A stretch of 40,066 nt of DNA from Planktothrix tepida PCC 9214 (GTDB lineage Bacteria > Cyanobacteriota > Cyanobacteriia > Cyanobacteriales > Microcoleaceae): the NCBI RefSeq assembly GCF_900009145.1, contig NZ_LN889812.1, positions 66,969 through 107,034 of the forward strand. Reading direction: 5' to 3'. Below, piece after piece: positions 33,977-40,066 of the stretch; position 1 is the stretch's first letter, and every line of letters begins with the position of its first letter. The position numbers and the translations under genes were made by a program. The notes below the pieces were generated by a model. It searched no databases. It had not been told where the DNA came from and saw only the letters and a list, made by a program, of their open reading frames with translations.

Positions 33977-34468
33977 TTAGCGAGGTGAAACGGTGATTTC
34001 GTCATCTTTAGCGAACATTTCACCTGTAGTGAATTCTTTCAACGCTGCTAAAGGCCACAGGAAGCCACTGAGCATATAGGTCAGGGCCACAGGAACATCG
34101 ATGATAATTTCTTTTTCTGTGGGACTGTCGCTCTTTTTAGCATATTGTAAATACGCCCGACCAACCCAACCAATCCACCCTGCAATATACAGGAACAGAA
34201 TGCTCGGAATTACGAAGTCTCCCGCATGAGCTAGGCTTCCATCAGCGATTAAATGGGGTAAGCCGTCTTCTTTACCACACAGTTCTTGTGAATAACGCTC
34301 AAAGCGTGCTTTCACTCGTGCAGGGTCAGCAGAAGAAGAGAGAGCAGTTTTGGCCCGTTGCTGAAACACCGAAGATTCAGAACAAGGAACGAGATTATAA
34401 GCTGAAGCTGCGGGAACAACGCTCATCCACAAGCCCAGGGCTAGAATAGCAGCCAACAATCGACGCAT
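33977..34468 (-). CDS. psaF: Photosystem I subunit III (plastocyanin/cytochrome c6 docking)
   Basis: A 163-residue protein with a cleavable signal peptide ([13 protein letters not shown]...AASA, cut before YNLVPC at residue 24). The lumenal domain carries the paired cysteines of NLVPCSES and [14 protein letters not shown] membrane span follows ([19 protein letters not shown]) and a second hydrophobic stretch near the end. This matches PsaF in order and length. It is a thylakoid lumen-facing subunit of PSI. It heads the psaFJ operon and is divergent from tsaD. Confidence 0.97.
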   Translation of the reverse strand: MRRLLAAILALGLWMSVVPAASAYNLVPCSESSVFQQRAKTALSSSADPARVKARFERYSQELCGKEDGLPHLIADGSLAHAGDFVIPSILFLYIAGWIGWVGRAYLQYAKKSDSPTEKEIIIDVPVALTYMLSGFLWPLAALKEFTTGEMFAKDDEITVSPR

Positions 34469-34707
34469 AGAAGTGTTTCCTTTTGTTACAAAACAATACG
34501 TTTTTTATCCTTTGAGTCCAGGGGGGTTGTAAAAAACATCCCCTTGACGTAGGGAGGACAAAGCGTTTGTTATCCCTCGTAGCGAGGTCAAAACCCACGC
34601 AGAAGAATGGGGACTATTAGGTTCAGTTGTTCACTGTACCCAAAAAGATCTGTAATGATTAAGCTACTCAATAGAAGCTCCAATCATTTCATAAAATTTA
34701 TCAGTCA

Positions 34708-35751
34708 ATGGCAACAGTTTTAGCAATTGAAACAAGTTGTGACGAAACCGGGGTCGCAATTGTAAAGAATCGTAAAGTTTTGAGTAATGTTGTGGCATCT
34801 CAAATTGCCATTCATCACCCTTATGGGGGAGTTGTACCCGAAGTCGCCTCTCGCCATCATTTAGAAATGGTTAATTCTGTTCTTGACCAAGCCTTAGAAA
34901 CCGCAGGGTTAGACTGGTCAGCGATTGATGGCGTTGCAGCAACCTGTGCCCCTGGACTGGTAGGGGCTCTATTAACCGGAATTACGGCTGCTAAAACTTT
35001 AGCCTTGGTACAGAATAAACCTTTTCTGGGCATTCATCACCTCGAAGGACATATCTACGCCAGCTATTTAACCGAAACCACTCTCCAACCGCCCTTTTTA
35101 TGTTTATTAGTATCGGGAGGTCATACCAGTTTAATTCACGTTAAAGACTGTGGCGTTTATCACACCTTGGGACACACTGTAGATGATGCGGCCGGAGAAG
35201 CCTTTGATAAAGTTGCCCGGTTATTAAATTTAGGATATCCTGGCGGGCCTATTATTGATCAATTAGCCAGCCAAGGCAACCCCAAAGCCTTTACATTACC
35301 CGAAGGCAAAATTTCTCTACCCAATGGGGGTTATCATCCCTATCATTCGAGTTTTAGCGGATTAAAAACGGCGGTGTTAAGGTTAGTGCAAGCGTTAAAA
35401 CAGGACAATCAACCGTTACCCGTTGCCGATATTGCAGCAAGTTTTCAAGAGACTGTTGCTAAAAGTTTAACAAAACGGGCGATCGCTTGTGCGGTAGATT
35501 TTGGATTAGATACGATTGCAGTTGGGGGTGGTGTGGCGGCGAATAGTGGGTTAAGAAACTATCTGCAAGAGGCGGCTAAACTTCACAATTTGCGGGTTTT
35601 ATTTCCCCCTTTAAAATATTGTACCGATAACGCCGCGATGATTGCTTGTGCGGCTTCAGACCATCTTAATCAAGGTCATCTTTCACCCTTAACATTAGGG
35701 GCACAGTCCCGAATGTCGTTAGAGGAAGTTATGCAGTTATATCAGCAATAA
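34708..35751 (+). CDS. tsaD: tRNA N6-adenosine threonylcarbamoyltransferase
   Basis: A 347-residue ASKHA-fold enzyme that transfers threonylcarbamoyl to A37 of ANN-decoding tRNAs. Motifs: [13 protein letters not shown] at the start, [12 protein letters not shown], metal-binding H111 and H115 in [36 protein letters not shown] and [11 protein letters not shown]. The length is normal. It is divergent from psaF; 239 bp separate the starts. Confidence 0.97.
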   Translation: MATVLAIETSCDETGVAIVKNRKVLSNVVASQIAIHHPYGGVVPEVASRHHLEMVNSVLDQALETAGLDWSAIDGVAATCAPGLVGALLTGITAAKTLALVQNKPFLGIHHLEGHIYASYLTETTLQPPFLCLLVSGGHTSLIHVKDCGVYHTLGHTVDDAAGEAFDKVARLLNLGYPGGPIIDQLASQGNPKAFTLPEGKISLPNGGYHPYHSSFSGLKTAVLRLVQALKQDNQPLPVADIAASFQETVAKSLTKRAIACAVDFGLDTIAVGGGVAANSGLRNYLQEAAKLHNLRVLFPPLKYCTDNAAMIACAASDHLNQGHLSPLTLGAQSRMSLEEVMQLYQQ

Positions 35752-35773
35752 ATTTGTTTTACCCATCCCCTAA

Positions 35774-35796
35774 CCCCTCTCCTGCAAGGCGAGGGG
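35774..35796. terminator. Hairpin after tsaD
   Basis: Arms CCCCTC (35774-35779) and GAGGGG (35791-35796) enclose CCT/AGG inner pairs. The position is 23 bp after the tsaD stop, between convergent genes. The sequence belongs to the CCCTAACCCCTCTCC repeat family also seen at 18310-18432. Confidence 0.5.
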
Positions 35797-35858
35797 AGAA
35801 TAAATTTTATAGTTAATTAAATCTCAAATCAATTTAAAAATATTAATATACACAATAA

Positions 35859-35890
35859 GGGAACAGGAAACAGGGAACAGGGAACAGGGA
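35859..35890. repeat. GGGAACA heptamer repeat downstream of the exporter
   Basis: About four units of GGGAACA, one of them GGAAACA. The same heptamer recurs at 38132-38160, so the exporter gene is bracketed by two copies of the repeat in the same orientation. Confidence 0.85.
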
Positions 35891-35933
35891 TAATACTTCT
35901 GGCTGTTTCATATCAGTTTTAAATGATTACAAT

Positions 35934-38084
35934 CTATTTTAATCTTAAAAAATTTAAGTGTTGTCCATCAAGTTGTAGGAGCTTATTTAAGTTTCCTTGT
36001 AATTTTAATTGACTTTCTTCTAAATAAATAATCTCATCTGCTCTCCGATTCACGCTAGGACGATGACTAATTAAAATTGTGGTTTTCCCTTGACGATAAG
36101 TTAATAATTCATTTAATAAATTTTCTTCACTAATCGGATCTAATCCTGATGTTGATTCATCTAAAATTAAGATAGGGGGATCATTTACAATCGCTCTAGC
36201 TATTGCTAATCTTTGACGCTGACCGCCGGATAAATTAGCCCCAAATTCCCCTAAGATTGTAAAATATTTATCAGGAAGTTGATCAATAAAATTATCGGCT
36301 TGGGCAAATTGACACGCTCTCACAATTTCTTCAAAAGTAACATGAGGTGATCCAATTCTAAAATTTTCAATAATACTCCGACTCCAAAACTGAGCTTCTT
36401 GGGGCACTAAAATCACTTGTTTTCTAATACATTCTAAACTTAAATTTTGTAAATTATAAGCCCCGACTCTAATTGTTCCTCCCTGCAATTCATATAATCC
36501 CGCTAGAAGTTTTACCAAGGTACTTTTTCCACAACCGGATTCCCCAATAATTGCTGTGACTTTTCCTCCTTTAATATCGACATTAAAATCTTGAAATAAA
36601 TCTAATCTTCCTGCATGATGATATAATATATTTTCACAGTAAATTATATCATTATTTTTAAATGTTACCCATTCTTTTTGAACATCATTATCAATTTCTG
36701 AAGGATAATCAATTACTGAAAAAATTCGTTGAATAATAATTCTTATTCTAACAAGTTCAGTCAGTAAACCTACTACTGTTTTAATAAAAACAGTAAAATT
36801 AACACTCATACTGTTAAAGGCTAAAAGTTGTCCGATGGTTAATTCTTTATTAATAACTAAGGTACTTCCAAACCACAATAAAACTATCCCTCCAATACTA
36901 GAAATAATCTCAGAGAAATTAAAATTTGTTACGCCAATTTGTCCGATTTTAAATTCTAAATTGGCTAATCTGCCAAAACGAGTTTGTAAATCTTCCCAGA
37001 ATTGAGGTTCGGCTGTCGTTGTTTTTAAGGTAATTGCGCCTTTGAAACTTTCAATTAAAACCCCATGAGTTTCTCCTTCTAATACCATAATATCTTTAAT
37101 TTTTTTTCTTAAAGACATCAAAAAAACTAAAGATGATGTCGCACTCAATAAAGTGATAAATATGATTAATAAAGTTAATTTATAACTATAAAATAGCATT
37201 AAACTCAACGAAATAATAGCGGTAAAAGATTGAGTCAAAACTCTAACAAACGATTGAGAAATAAAGAAATTAATTTCTTGAATATCTTTTAAACGGCTTA
37301 CCACCTCCCCACTGCGATGAGTTTCATAATATTGTAAAGGTAAATTTAATATTTTGCGACCAAATTCTTTAATTAATCCTAATTGTAACCGATTAGAAAA
37401 TTGCATACTTAAGTTAGCTTGAATCACTTGTAATCCACTACTAACTAAGTTCATTATAATAATCGCTATGGCTAATCCTCTTAGGATTTTTTCTTCTCCT
37501 CTAATTAATACATCATCGGTTAAGATTTGAATCAGAAAGGGAGAGGTTAAGGCTAAAAGACCGAGAACACTATTAATTAATAAAACTTCAAATATAATAA
37601 ATTTATAAGGCGCAATACGCTGAAAAAATCTCCCTATTCCCTCAATTTTATCGTCAGGTTGTTGAGCAAAACGTATCGGATCAGGTTGTAATAAAAGAGT
37701 AATAAATCCTGACCAACTTTCTGATAATTCTTGACGGGTCACATAACGCATCCCCACACCGGGATCTGCAATAATATATCTTTTACCTTTTTGTCCATAT
37801 AAAACCACATAATGATACCCTTTCCAGTAAATAATGGCGGGTAAAGGTGCATTTTTCATCTGATCTAATATTTGCGGTTGTGCTCTGGTGGAACGCGCAT
37901 CAAATCCCAAATTTTCTGCACCCCTTCTTAAACCTGTTAATGTTGTTCCTAATTGACCCGTACCTACGGCTTCTCTAATGCGATTAATACTAAAATTTTT
38001 GTGATAATATTTAACAATGGTAGCTAAACAAGCGGCTCCGCAATCTTCTTCACTATGTTGTAAAACAATAGGATATTTTGGCAT
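35934..38084 (-). CDS. Peptidase-containing ABC exporter (C39 protease-TM-ATPase)
   Basis: A 716-residue fused exporter that cleaves double-glycine leaders and translocates the released peptide. The N-terminal C39 domain (1-135) is catalytically complete: Q9 (oxyanion), C15 in EEDCGAACL, H91 in GYHYVVLYG and D107 in IADPGVG. Six membrane segments follow (~160-440). The ATPase has Walker A in IGESGCGKSTLVKLL, signature LSGGQRQRLAIARAI, Walker B in ILILDESTSGLD and the switch His in LISHRPSVN. The double-glycine precursor genes on the same strand at 38671-39884 are its evident substrates. No HlyD-type adaptor gene is adjacent. The ATG is preceded by an AT-rich region holding repeats. Confidence 0.95.
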   Translation of the reverse strand: MPKYPIVLQHSEEDCGAACLATIVKYYHKNFSINRIREAVGTGQLGTTLTGLRRGAENLGFDARSTRAQPQILDQMKNAPLPAIIYWKGYHYVVLYGQKGKRYIIADPGVGMRYVTRQELSESWSGFITLLLQPDPIRFAQQPDDKIEGIGRFFQRIAPYKFIIFEVLLINSVLGLLALTSPFLIQILTDDVLIRGEEKILRGLAIAIIIMNLVSSGLQVIQANLSMQFSNRLQLGLIKEFGRKILNLPLQYYETHRSGEVVSRLKDIQEINFFISQSFVRVLTQSFTAIISLSLMLFYSYKLTLLIIFITLLSATSSLVFLMSLRKKIKDIMVLEGETHGVLIESFKGAITLKTTTAEPQFWEDLQTRFGRLANLEFKIGQIGVTNFNFSEIISSIGGIVLLWFGSTLVINKELTIGQLLAFNSMSVNFTVFIKTVVGLLTELVRIRIIIQRIFSVIDYPSEIDNDVQKEWVTFKNNDIIYCENILYHHAGRLDLFQDFNVDIKGGKVTAIIGESGCGKSTLVKLLAGLYELQGGTIRVGAYNLQNLSLECIRKQVILVPQEAQFWSRSIIENFRIGSPHVTFEEIVRACQFAQADNFIDQLPDKYFTILGEFGANLSGGQRQRLAIARAIVNDPPILILDESTSGLDPISEENLLNELLTYRQGKTTILISHRPSVNRRADEIIYLEESQLKLQGNLNKLLQLDGQHLNFLRLK

Positions 38085-38113
38085 AAGTTAAAGATGTTAT
38101 ATTAGTTTAACTC

Positions 38114-38219
38114 TATAGCGCTACGATGAAAGGGAACAGGGAACAGGGAACAGGGAACAGTAAGATGTGAAAGGGTTTCAGGATTTACACCTGTCCTAAC
38201 CATCGCGCGTAGTGCTATA
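38114..38219. repeat. Inverted-repeat segment TATAGCGCTAC...GTAGTGCTATA with GGGAACA core
   Basis: The end TATAGCGCTAC (38114-38124) is mirrored by GTAGTGCTATA (38209-38219), with CGATG/CATCG just inside. The left half carries four GGGAACA units (38132-38160). A TATAGCGCTATA palindrome is also at 18809-18821. It resembles a small non-coding mobile repeat placed just upstream of the exporter gene, where it could affect its transcription. Confidence 0.5.
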
Positions 38220-38240
38220 TTATTGCAGGTTGAGTGGGTA

Positions 38241-38339
38241 TTATCTATTTGACAAATTATGTTTATCTAACAATCTTTGTAACAAACTTTCCGATAAAAT
38301 CAAGTAATTAATGGGCGAAGTATTAGAAATAATAATCAT
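38241..38339 (-). pseudogene. PIN-domain toxin remnant with internal deletion
   Basis: A 32-codon frame. Residues 1-15 (MIIISNTSPINYLIL) match the start of VapC-like PIN toxins, including the first acidic-site region (here N instead of D in SNTSPI). Residues 16-32 (SESLLQRLLDKHNLSNR) resemble the C-terminal helix of such proteins. The catalytic middle is missing, so it is probably a deletion relic. Its ATG overlaps the stop of the BrnT-like fragment (GAATGA). Confidence 0.55.
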
Positions 38340-38461
38340 TCCGATTGATCTTCAAAAGAAAGTGCATAAGGATCGAACAACACAGCCTCAGCATCAGAAA
38401 AACTGACTCCGTGTTTTTGTAAATTGCTTTTAGCTTTTTCAGGATTCCATTCAACTCGCAT
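38336..38461 (-). pseudogene. BrnT-like toxin, truncated
   Basis: A 41-codon frame with the BrnT N-terminal pattern: MRVEWNPEKAKSNLQKH, then GVSFSDAEAVLFDPYALSFED, then a stop. Full BrnT ribonuclease toxins are ~90 residues, so about half is missing, including most catalytic residues. No BrnA antitoxin is seen. An AT palindrome (ATACATATAATATATGTAT) lies immediately upstream and may be the old promoter/operator. Confidence 0.7.
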
Positions 38462-38479
38462 ACATATATTATATGTATT
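38461..38479 (-). promoter_or_regulatory. AT-rich palindrome with TATAAT at the BrnT remnant
   Basis: A near-perfect 19-bp palindrome (ATACATATA-A-TATATGTAT in essence) contains TATAAT on the minus strand and overlaps the BrnT start codon. TA operators often have this layout, so it may be a relic promoter/operator. No -35 box is assigned. Confidence 0.35.
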
Positions 38480-38604
38480 CGTGAGAATTATGTCTAAATT
38501 TCTTGAGGGTTTGCTGAATAATTGATCTGTGAGGGGTAAGAGTTCAGGATTTAGGAGGAGAAGTTAGAATCGTCTATTTTCATAAATAGCTAAAAAATAA
38601 GTTA

Positions 38605-38634
38605 AACTTCCGAAACTATAATATCTCGGAAGTT
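38605..38634 (-). terminator. Hairpin downstream of the last precursor gene
   Basis: A perfect 9-bp stem: AACTTCCGA (38605-38613) and TCGGAAGTT (38626-38634) with a 12-nt loop. On the minus strand it follows the first precursor's stop by ~36 nt and is followed by TAACTTATTTTTTAGC. It may terminate most precursor transcripts before the exporter. A diverged copy of the right arm and its 3' flank lies at 39313-39358 after precursor 4, showing that the repeat unit includes this region. Confidence 0.55.
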
Positions 38635-38670
38635 AGGACTTTAATGATCAACATTTAATCAATACTTACA

Positions 38671-38835
38671 TTATCCAGGCATTTTGGGTCTACCTACCAT
38701 TCCCCCCCATCCACCGCGTACAAATACTTCTTCTTGTGCTGTCATATCAGTAAATAAAGAATTATTGCGAATATCTGGGCTGGGTTTTTGGGTTTTGTTG
38801 GTGGTAGTAGCGGAATTGTTTTGAGTAGCTTTCAT
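38671..38835 (-). CDS. Double-glycine precursor peptide 1
   Basis: 54 residues. The leader (1-42) ends RNNSLFTDMTAQEEVFVRGG and the predicted core is WGGMVGRPKMPG (12 aa). The leader fits the C39 consensus: hydrophobic at -4 and -12, Thr at -11, Glu at -8 and GG at -2/-1. I start at the ATG at 38835, preceded by AAAGGTC on the minus strand. A longer in-frame start at 38952 would run through the neighbouring precursor gene in another frame and is not likely. It is the precursor nearest the C39 exporter, about 590 bp upstream of that gene. The core has no Cys, Ser or Thr, so lanthionine chemistry is excluded. Confidence 0.85.
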   Translation of the reverse strand: MKATQNNSATTTNKTQKPSPDIRNNSLFTDMTAQEEVFVRGGWGGMVGRPKMPG

Positions 38836-38851
38836 GATTTTGACCTTTTTG

Positions 38852-39016
38852 TTAATTAATGAAAGTGGGTTTAAATAATAGTTCTGGCGCACGGAAGCGT
38901 CCACCCTGGACAAACACTTCTTCTTGGGCTGTAATATCAGTGAATAAAGCATTGTTGCGAATATTTTTGCTGGTTTTGTCGGTGTTTTTTTTAGAATTGT
39001 TGTGATTAGTTTTCAT
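38852..39016 (-). CDS. Double-glycine precursor peptide 2
   Basis: 54 residues, MKTNHNNSKKNTDKTSKNIR followed by NNALFTDITAQEEVFVQGG and the core RFRAPELLFKPTFIN (15 aa). It has Q instead of R at -3. The Shine-Dalgarno GAGGGTAAAACT lies directly before the ATG. It ends 16 bp before precursor 1 starts, so they are surely co-transcribed. The leader N-terminus is nearly identical to precursor 4. Confidence 0.85.
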   Translation of the reverse strand: MKTNHNNSKKNTDKTSKNIRNNALFTDITAQEEVFVQGGRFRAPELLFKPTFIN

Positions 39017-39072
39017 AGTTTTACCCTCAATTTAATAATTCCTGTCAGTACAGAAAGGAAAATTAATCTTTA

Positions 39073-39246
39073 TCAGAATGTCATACCTAACTCCATGATA
39101 ATCTTGCTTAACCAGTTCGTTTCACCCCGTCCACCGCGTACAAACACTTCTTCTTGGGCTGTAATATCAGTAAATAAGGCATTGTTGCGAATGTCTGGGC
39201 TGGTTTTGTCGGTGTTTTTTTGAGAATTGTTATAATTAACTTTCAT
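39073..39246 (-). CDS. Double-glycine precursor peptide 3
   Basis: 57 residues. The leader (1-39) ends NNALFTDITAQEEVFVRGG and the core is RGETNWLSKIIMELGMTF (18 aa), the longest among the complete copies. I use the ATG at 39246, with GAGGATAAAACC immediately upstream; a longer in-frame start at 39300 lacks this signal and breaks the leader similarity. The core is amphipathic rather than proline-rich. Confidence 0.85.
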   Translation of the reverse strand: MKVNYNNSQKNTDKTSPDIRNNALFTDITAQEEVFVRGGRGETNWLSKIIMELGMTF

Positions 39247-39368
39247 GGTTTTATCCTCTTTATATGTTGATTTTTGGGAATGTAATTTAAGATTGTGCAA
39301 AGCATAACCTCACTATAATATTTCGGAAGTTATGGCTTTACTTATTAACATTTAATAAAATTGTTTGA

Positions 39369-39518
39369 TCATCGTTCCGGTGGTGCGACCACTTTTATTT
39401 TACCACCCCGGACAAACACTTCTTCTTCAGCCGTTATCTGAGTAAATAAAGCATTGTTGCGAATATCTTTCCTGGTTTTGTCGGTATTATTTTTAGAATT
39501 GTTGTGATTAGTTCTCAT
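39369..39518 (-). CDS. Double-glycine precursor peptide 4
   Basis: 49 residues. The leader MRTNHNNSKNNTDKTRKDIR continues NNALFTQITAEEEVFVRGG; the core is KIKVVAPPER (10 aa), the shortest. GAGGATAAAACC precedes the ATG, identical to precursor 3. Its downstream flank (39313-39358) is a diverged copy of the flank after precursor 1. Confidence 0.85.
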   Translation of the reverse strand: MRTNHNNSKNNTDKTRKDIRNNALFTQITAEEEVFVRGGKIKVVAPPER

Positions 39519-39654
39519 GGTTTTATCCTCTTGGCAAATTAGCTGATGTTTATGGATGCAATTTATGAGTTTTGAGGAGAAGCAATTTAATCAAAATCAT
39601 TTCCGGTGTACAATGCCTGGGCCTGACTCATCATTTGAGGTGAGTGTTACTCTG

Positions 39655-39682
39655 GGAGTGTCCTCTCCTTGGGAGGGACTCC
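39655..39682 (-). terminator. Weak hairpin after precursor 5
   Basis: Outer arms GGAGT/ACTCC with partly paired CCTCTCC/GGGAGGG inside, 16 nt after the precursor 5 stop on the minus strand. It could attenuate transcription into precursor 4. No T-run follows. Confidence 0.3.
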
Positions 39683-39697
39683 AAATTGAAATTGAGG

Positions 39698-39850
39698 TTA
39701 TGTCGGCCTCATGAAAGGCGGCACCCCTACTTTCCCCCCACGTACAAACACTTCTTCTTCAGCAGTGATATCAGTGAATAAAGAATTATTGTGAATGTCT
39801 TTGCTGATTTTTTCGGTGTTGTTGTGAGAATTTTTGTGATTAGTTTCCAT
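39698..39850 (-). CDS. Double-glycine precursor peptide 5
   Basis: 50 residues. The leader METNHKNSHNNTEKISKDIH continues NNSLFTDITAEEEVFVRGG; the core is KVGVPPFMRPT (11 aa), proline-rich like that of precursor 4. GAGGACAAAATC precedes the ATG. The 5' untranslated sequence (39851-39886) is a near copy of that of precursor 2 (39017-39052), including TTTAATAATT and CTACAGA/GTACAGA. Confidence 0.85.
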   Translation of the reverse strand: METNHKNSHNNTEKISKDIHNNSLFTDITAEEEVFVRGGKVGVPPFMRPT

Positions 39851-39881
39851 GATTTTGTCCTCGATTTAATAATTTCTGTTA

Positions 39882-40066
39882 CTACAGACAAGCGCCTCCT
39901 TTTTCTTTTTTAAGATACCACGATCCAGCCTCAGTATCCAAACCACCCCGGACAAATACTTCTTCCTGTGCTGTAATATCAGTAGACATCTCCGAAAATC
40001 TCCAAATGCCCTCTATCGCTACTTTTGGAATCTCTAGCACTCCTGTGACGGCTTCTCCAAAAGTAA
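39882..40066 (-). CDS. Double-glycine precursor-like ORF 6, 5' partial, divergent N-terminus
   Basis: The frame is open to the right edge of the window. The visible 60 residues include TFGEAVTGVLEIPKVAIEGI, then WRFSEM, then STDITAQEEVFVRGG and a tail LDTEAGSWYLKKEKGGACL (19 aa, the only core with Cys). The GG-proximal part matches the other precursors, but the Asn-rich leader N-terminus is replaced by unrelated sequence. An internal ATG at 39989 would give a minimal 16-residue leader. It may be a recombinant between a precursor and another gene, a longer-leader class, or a relic. Completeness cannot be judged here. Confidence 0.6.
   Translation of the reverse strand, partial: TFGEAVTGVLEIPKVAIEGIWRFSEMSTDITAQEEVFVRGGLDTEAGSWYLKKEKGGACL

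Noticed and set aside
38836-38952. N-terminal extension of precursor 1 up to 38952
   Set aside because: These codons lie in precursor 2's coding sequence in a different frame; the leader similarity begins exactly at the inner ATG.
39570-39645. 15-codon frame (MMSQAQALYTGNDFD) between precursors 4 and 5
   Set aside because: No leader motif, no GG site and no clear Shine-Dalgarno; it is not a member of the precursor family.

Overview
The window looks like chromosomal DNA from a filamentous, non-marine cyanobacterium, most like the Planktothrix/Oscillatoria group. The lineage call is inference. The basis is a photosystem I pair (psaF, psaJ), at least nine copies of the cyanobacterial HIP1 octamer GCGATCGC, AT-rich codon use, several cyanobacterium-specific conserved proteins, and heptamer tandem repeats typical of such genomes. 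No rRNA, tRNA or CRISPR array was recognised.

Layout. 1-6 kb: the C-terminal part of a large Pro/Thr/Ser-linker RTX protein, a Uma2-type nuclease, a CsbD-like stress protein, a small secreted protein, a DUF3370-type protein, a DHH phosphoesterase and a small phasin-like protein. 6.2-9.7 kb: an apparent operon of an NfeD-like membrane protein and two paralogous SPFH/flotillin proteins, ending at a strong hairpin. 9.7-12.6 kb: a MazEF-type toxin-antitoxin pair, argF and dusB. 12.7-18.2 kb: a small membrane protein, a cyclic-nucleotide-gated K+ channel, an ArsS-type radical SAM enzyme, a TVP38/DedA membrane protein, a DUF1269-like protein and a Ca2+/cation antiporter. 18.2-18.9 kb is a graveyard holding a 188-bp MITE-like element and two gene remnants. 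18.9-22.7 kb: an FHA-GAF adenylate cyclase, a HEAT-repeat protein and recF. The cyclase and the cNMP-gated channel could form a cAMP input/output pair, but the sequence does not prove this.

22.9-31.1 kb: a 1695-residue hybrid histidine kinase is translationally coupled (ATGA overlap) to a receiver-kinase gene. An IS200/IS605-family element carrying tnpA and tnpB splits that second gene. Removing 28876-30612 restores one open frame of 445 codons exactly, so both IS ends can be placed to within the shared TCAA. 31.1-35.8 kb: an NhaS3-like Na+/H+ antiporter, a nitrilase-family amidase, psaJ, psaF and tsaD.

35.9-40.1 kb is the most novel part. A C39-peptidase ABC exporter lies downstream, on the same strand, of at least five complete tiny genes (49-57 aa) and one partial gene. 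All share a nearly identical double-glycine leader ending NNxLFTDITAxEEVFVRGG, but the 10-18-residue cores after GG are hypervariable. This looks like a tandem-duplicated precursor family processed and exported by the adjacent transporter. Four of the five complete precursors fall below common ORF-length cut-offs. A decayed BrnT/PIN toxin locus lies between the precursors and the exporter. No maturation enzyme is visible; the locus runs off the right edge of the window.
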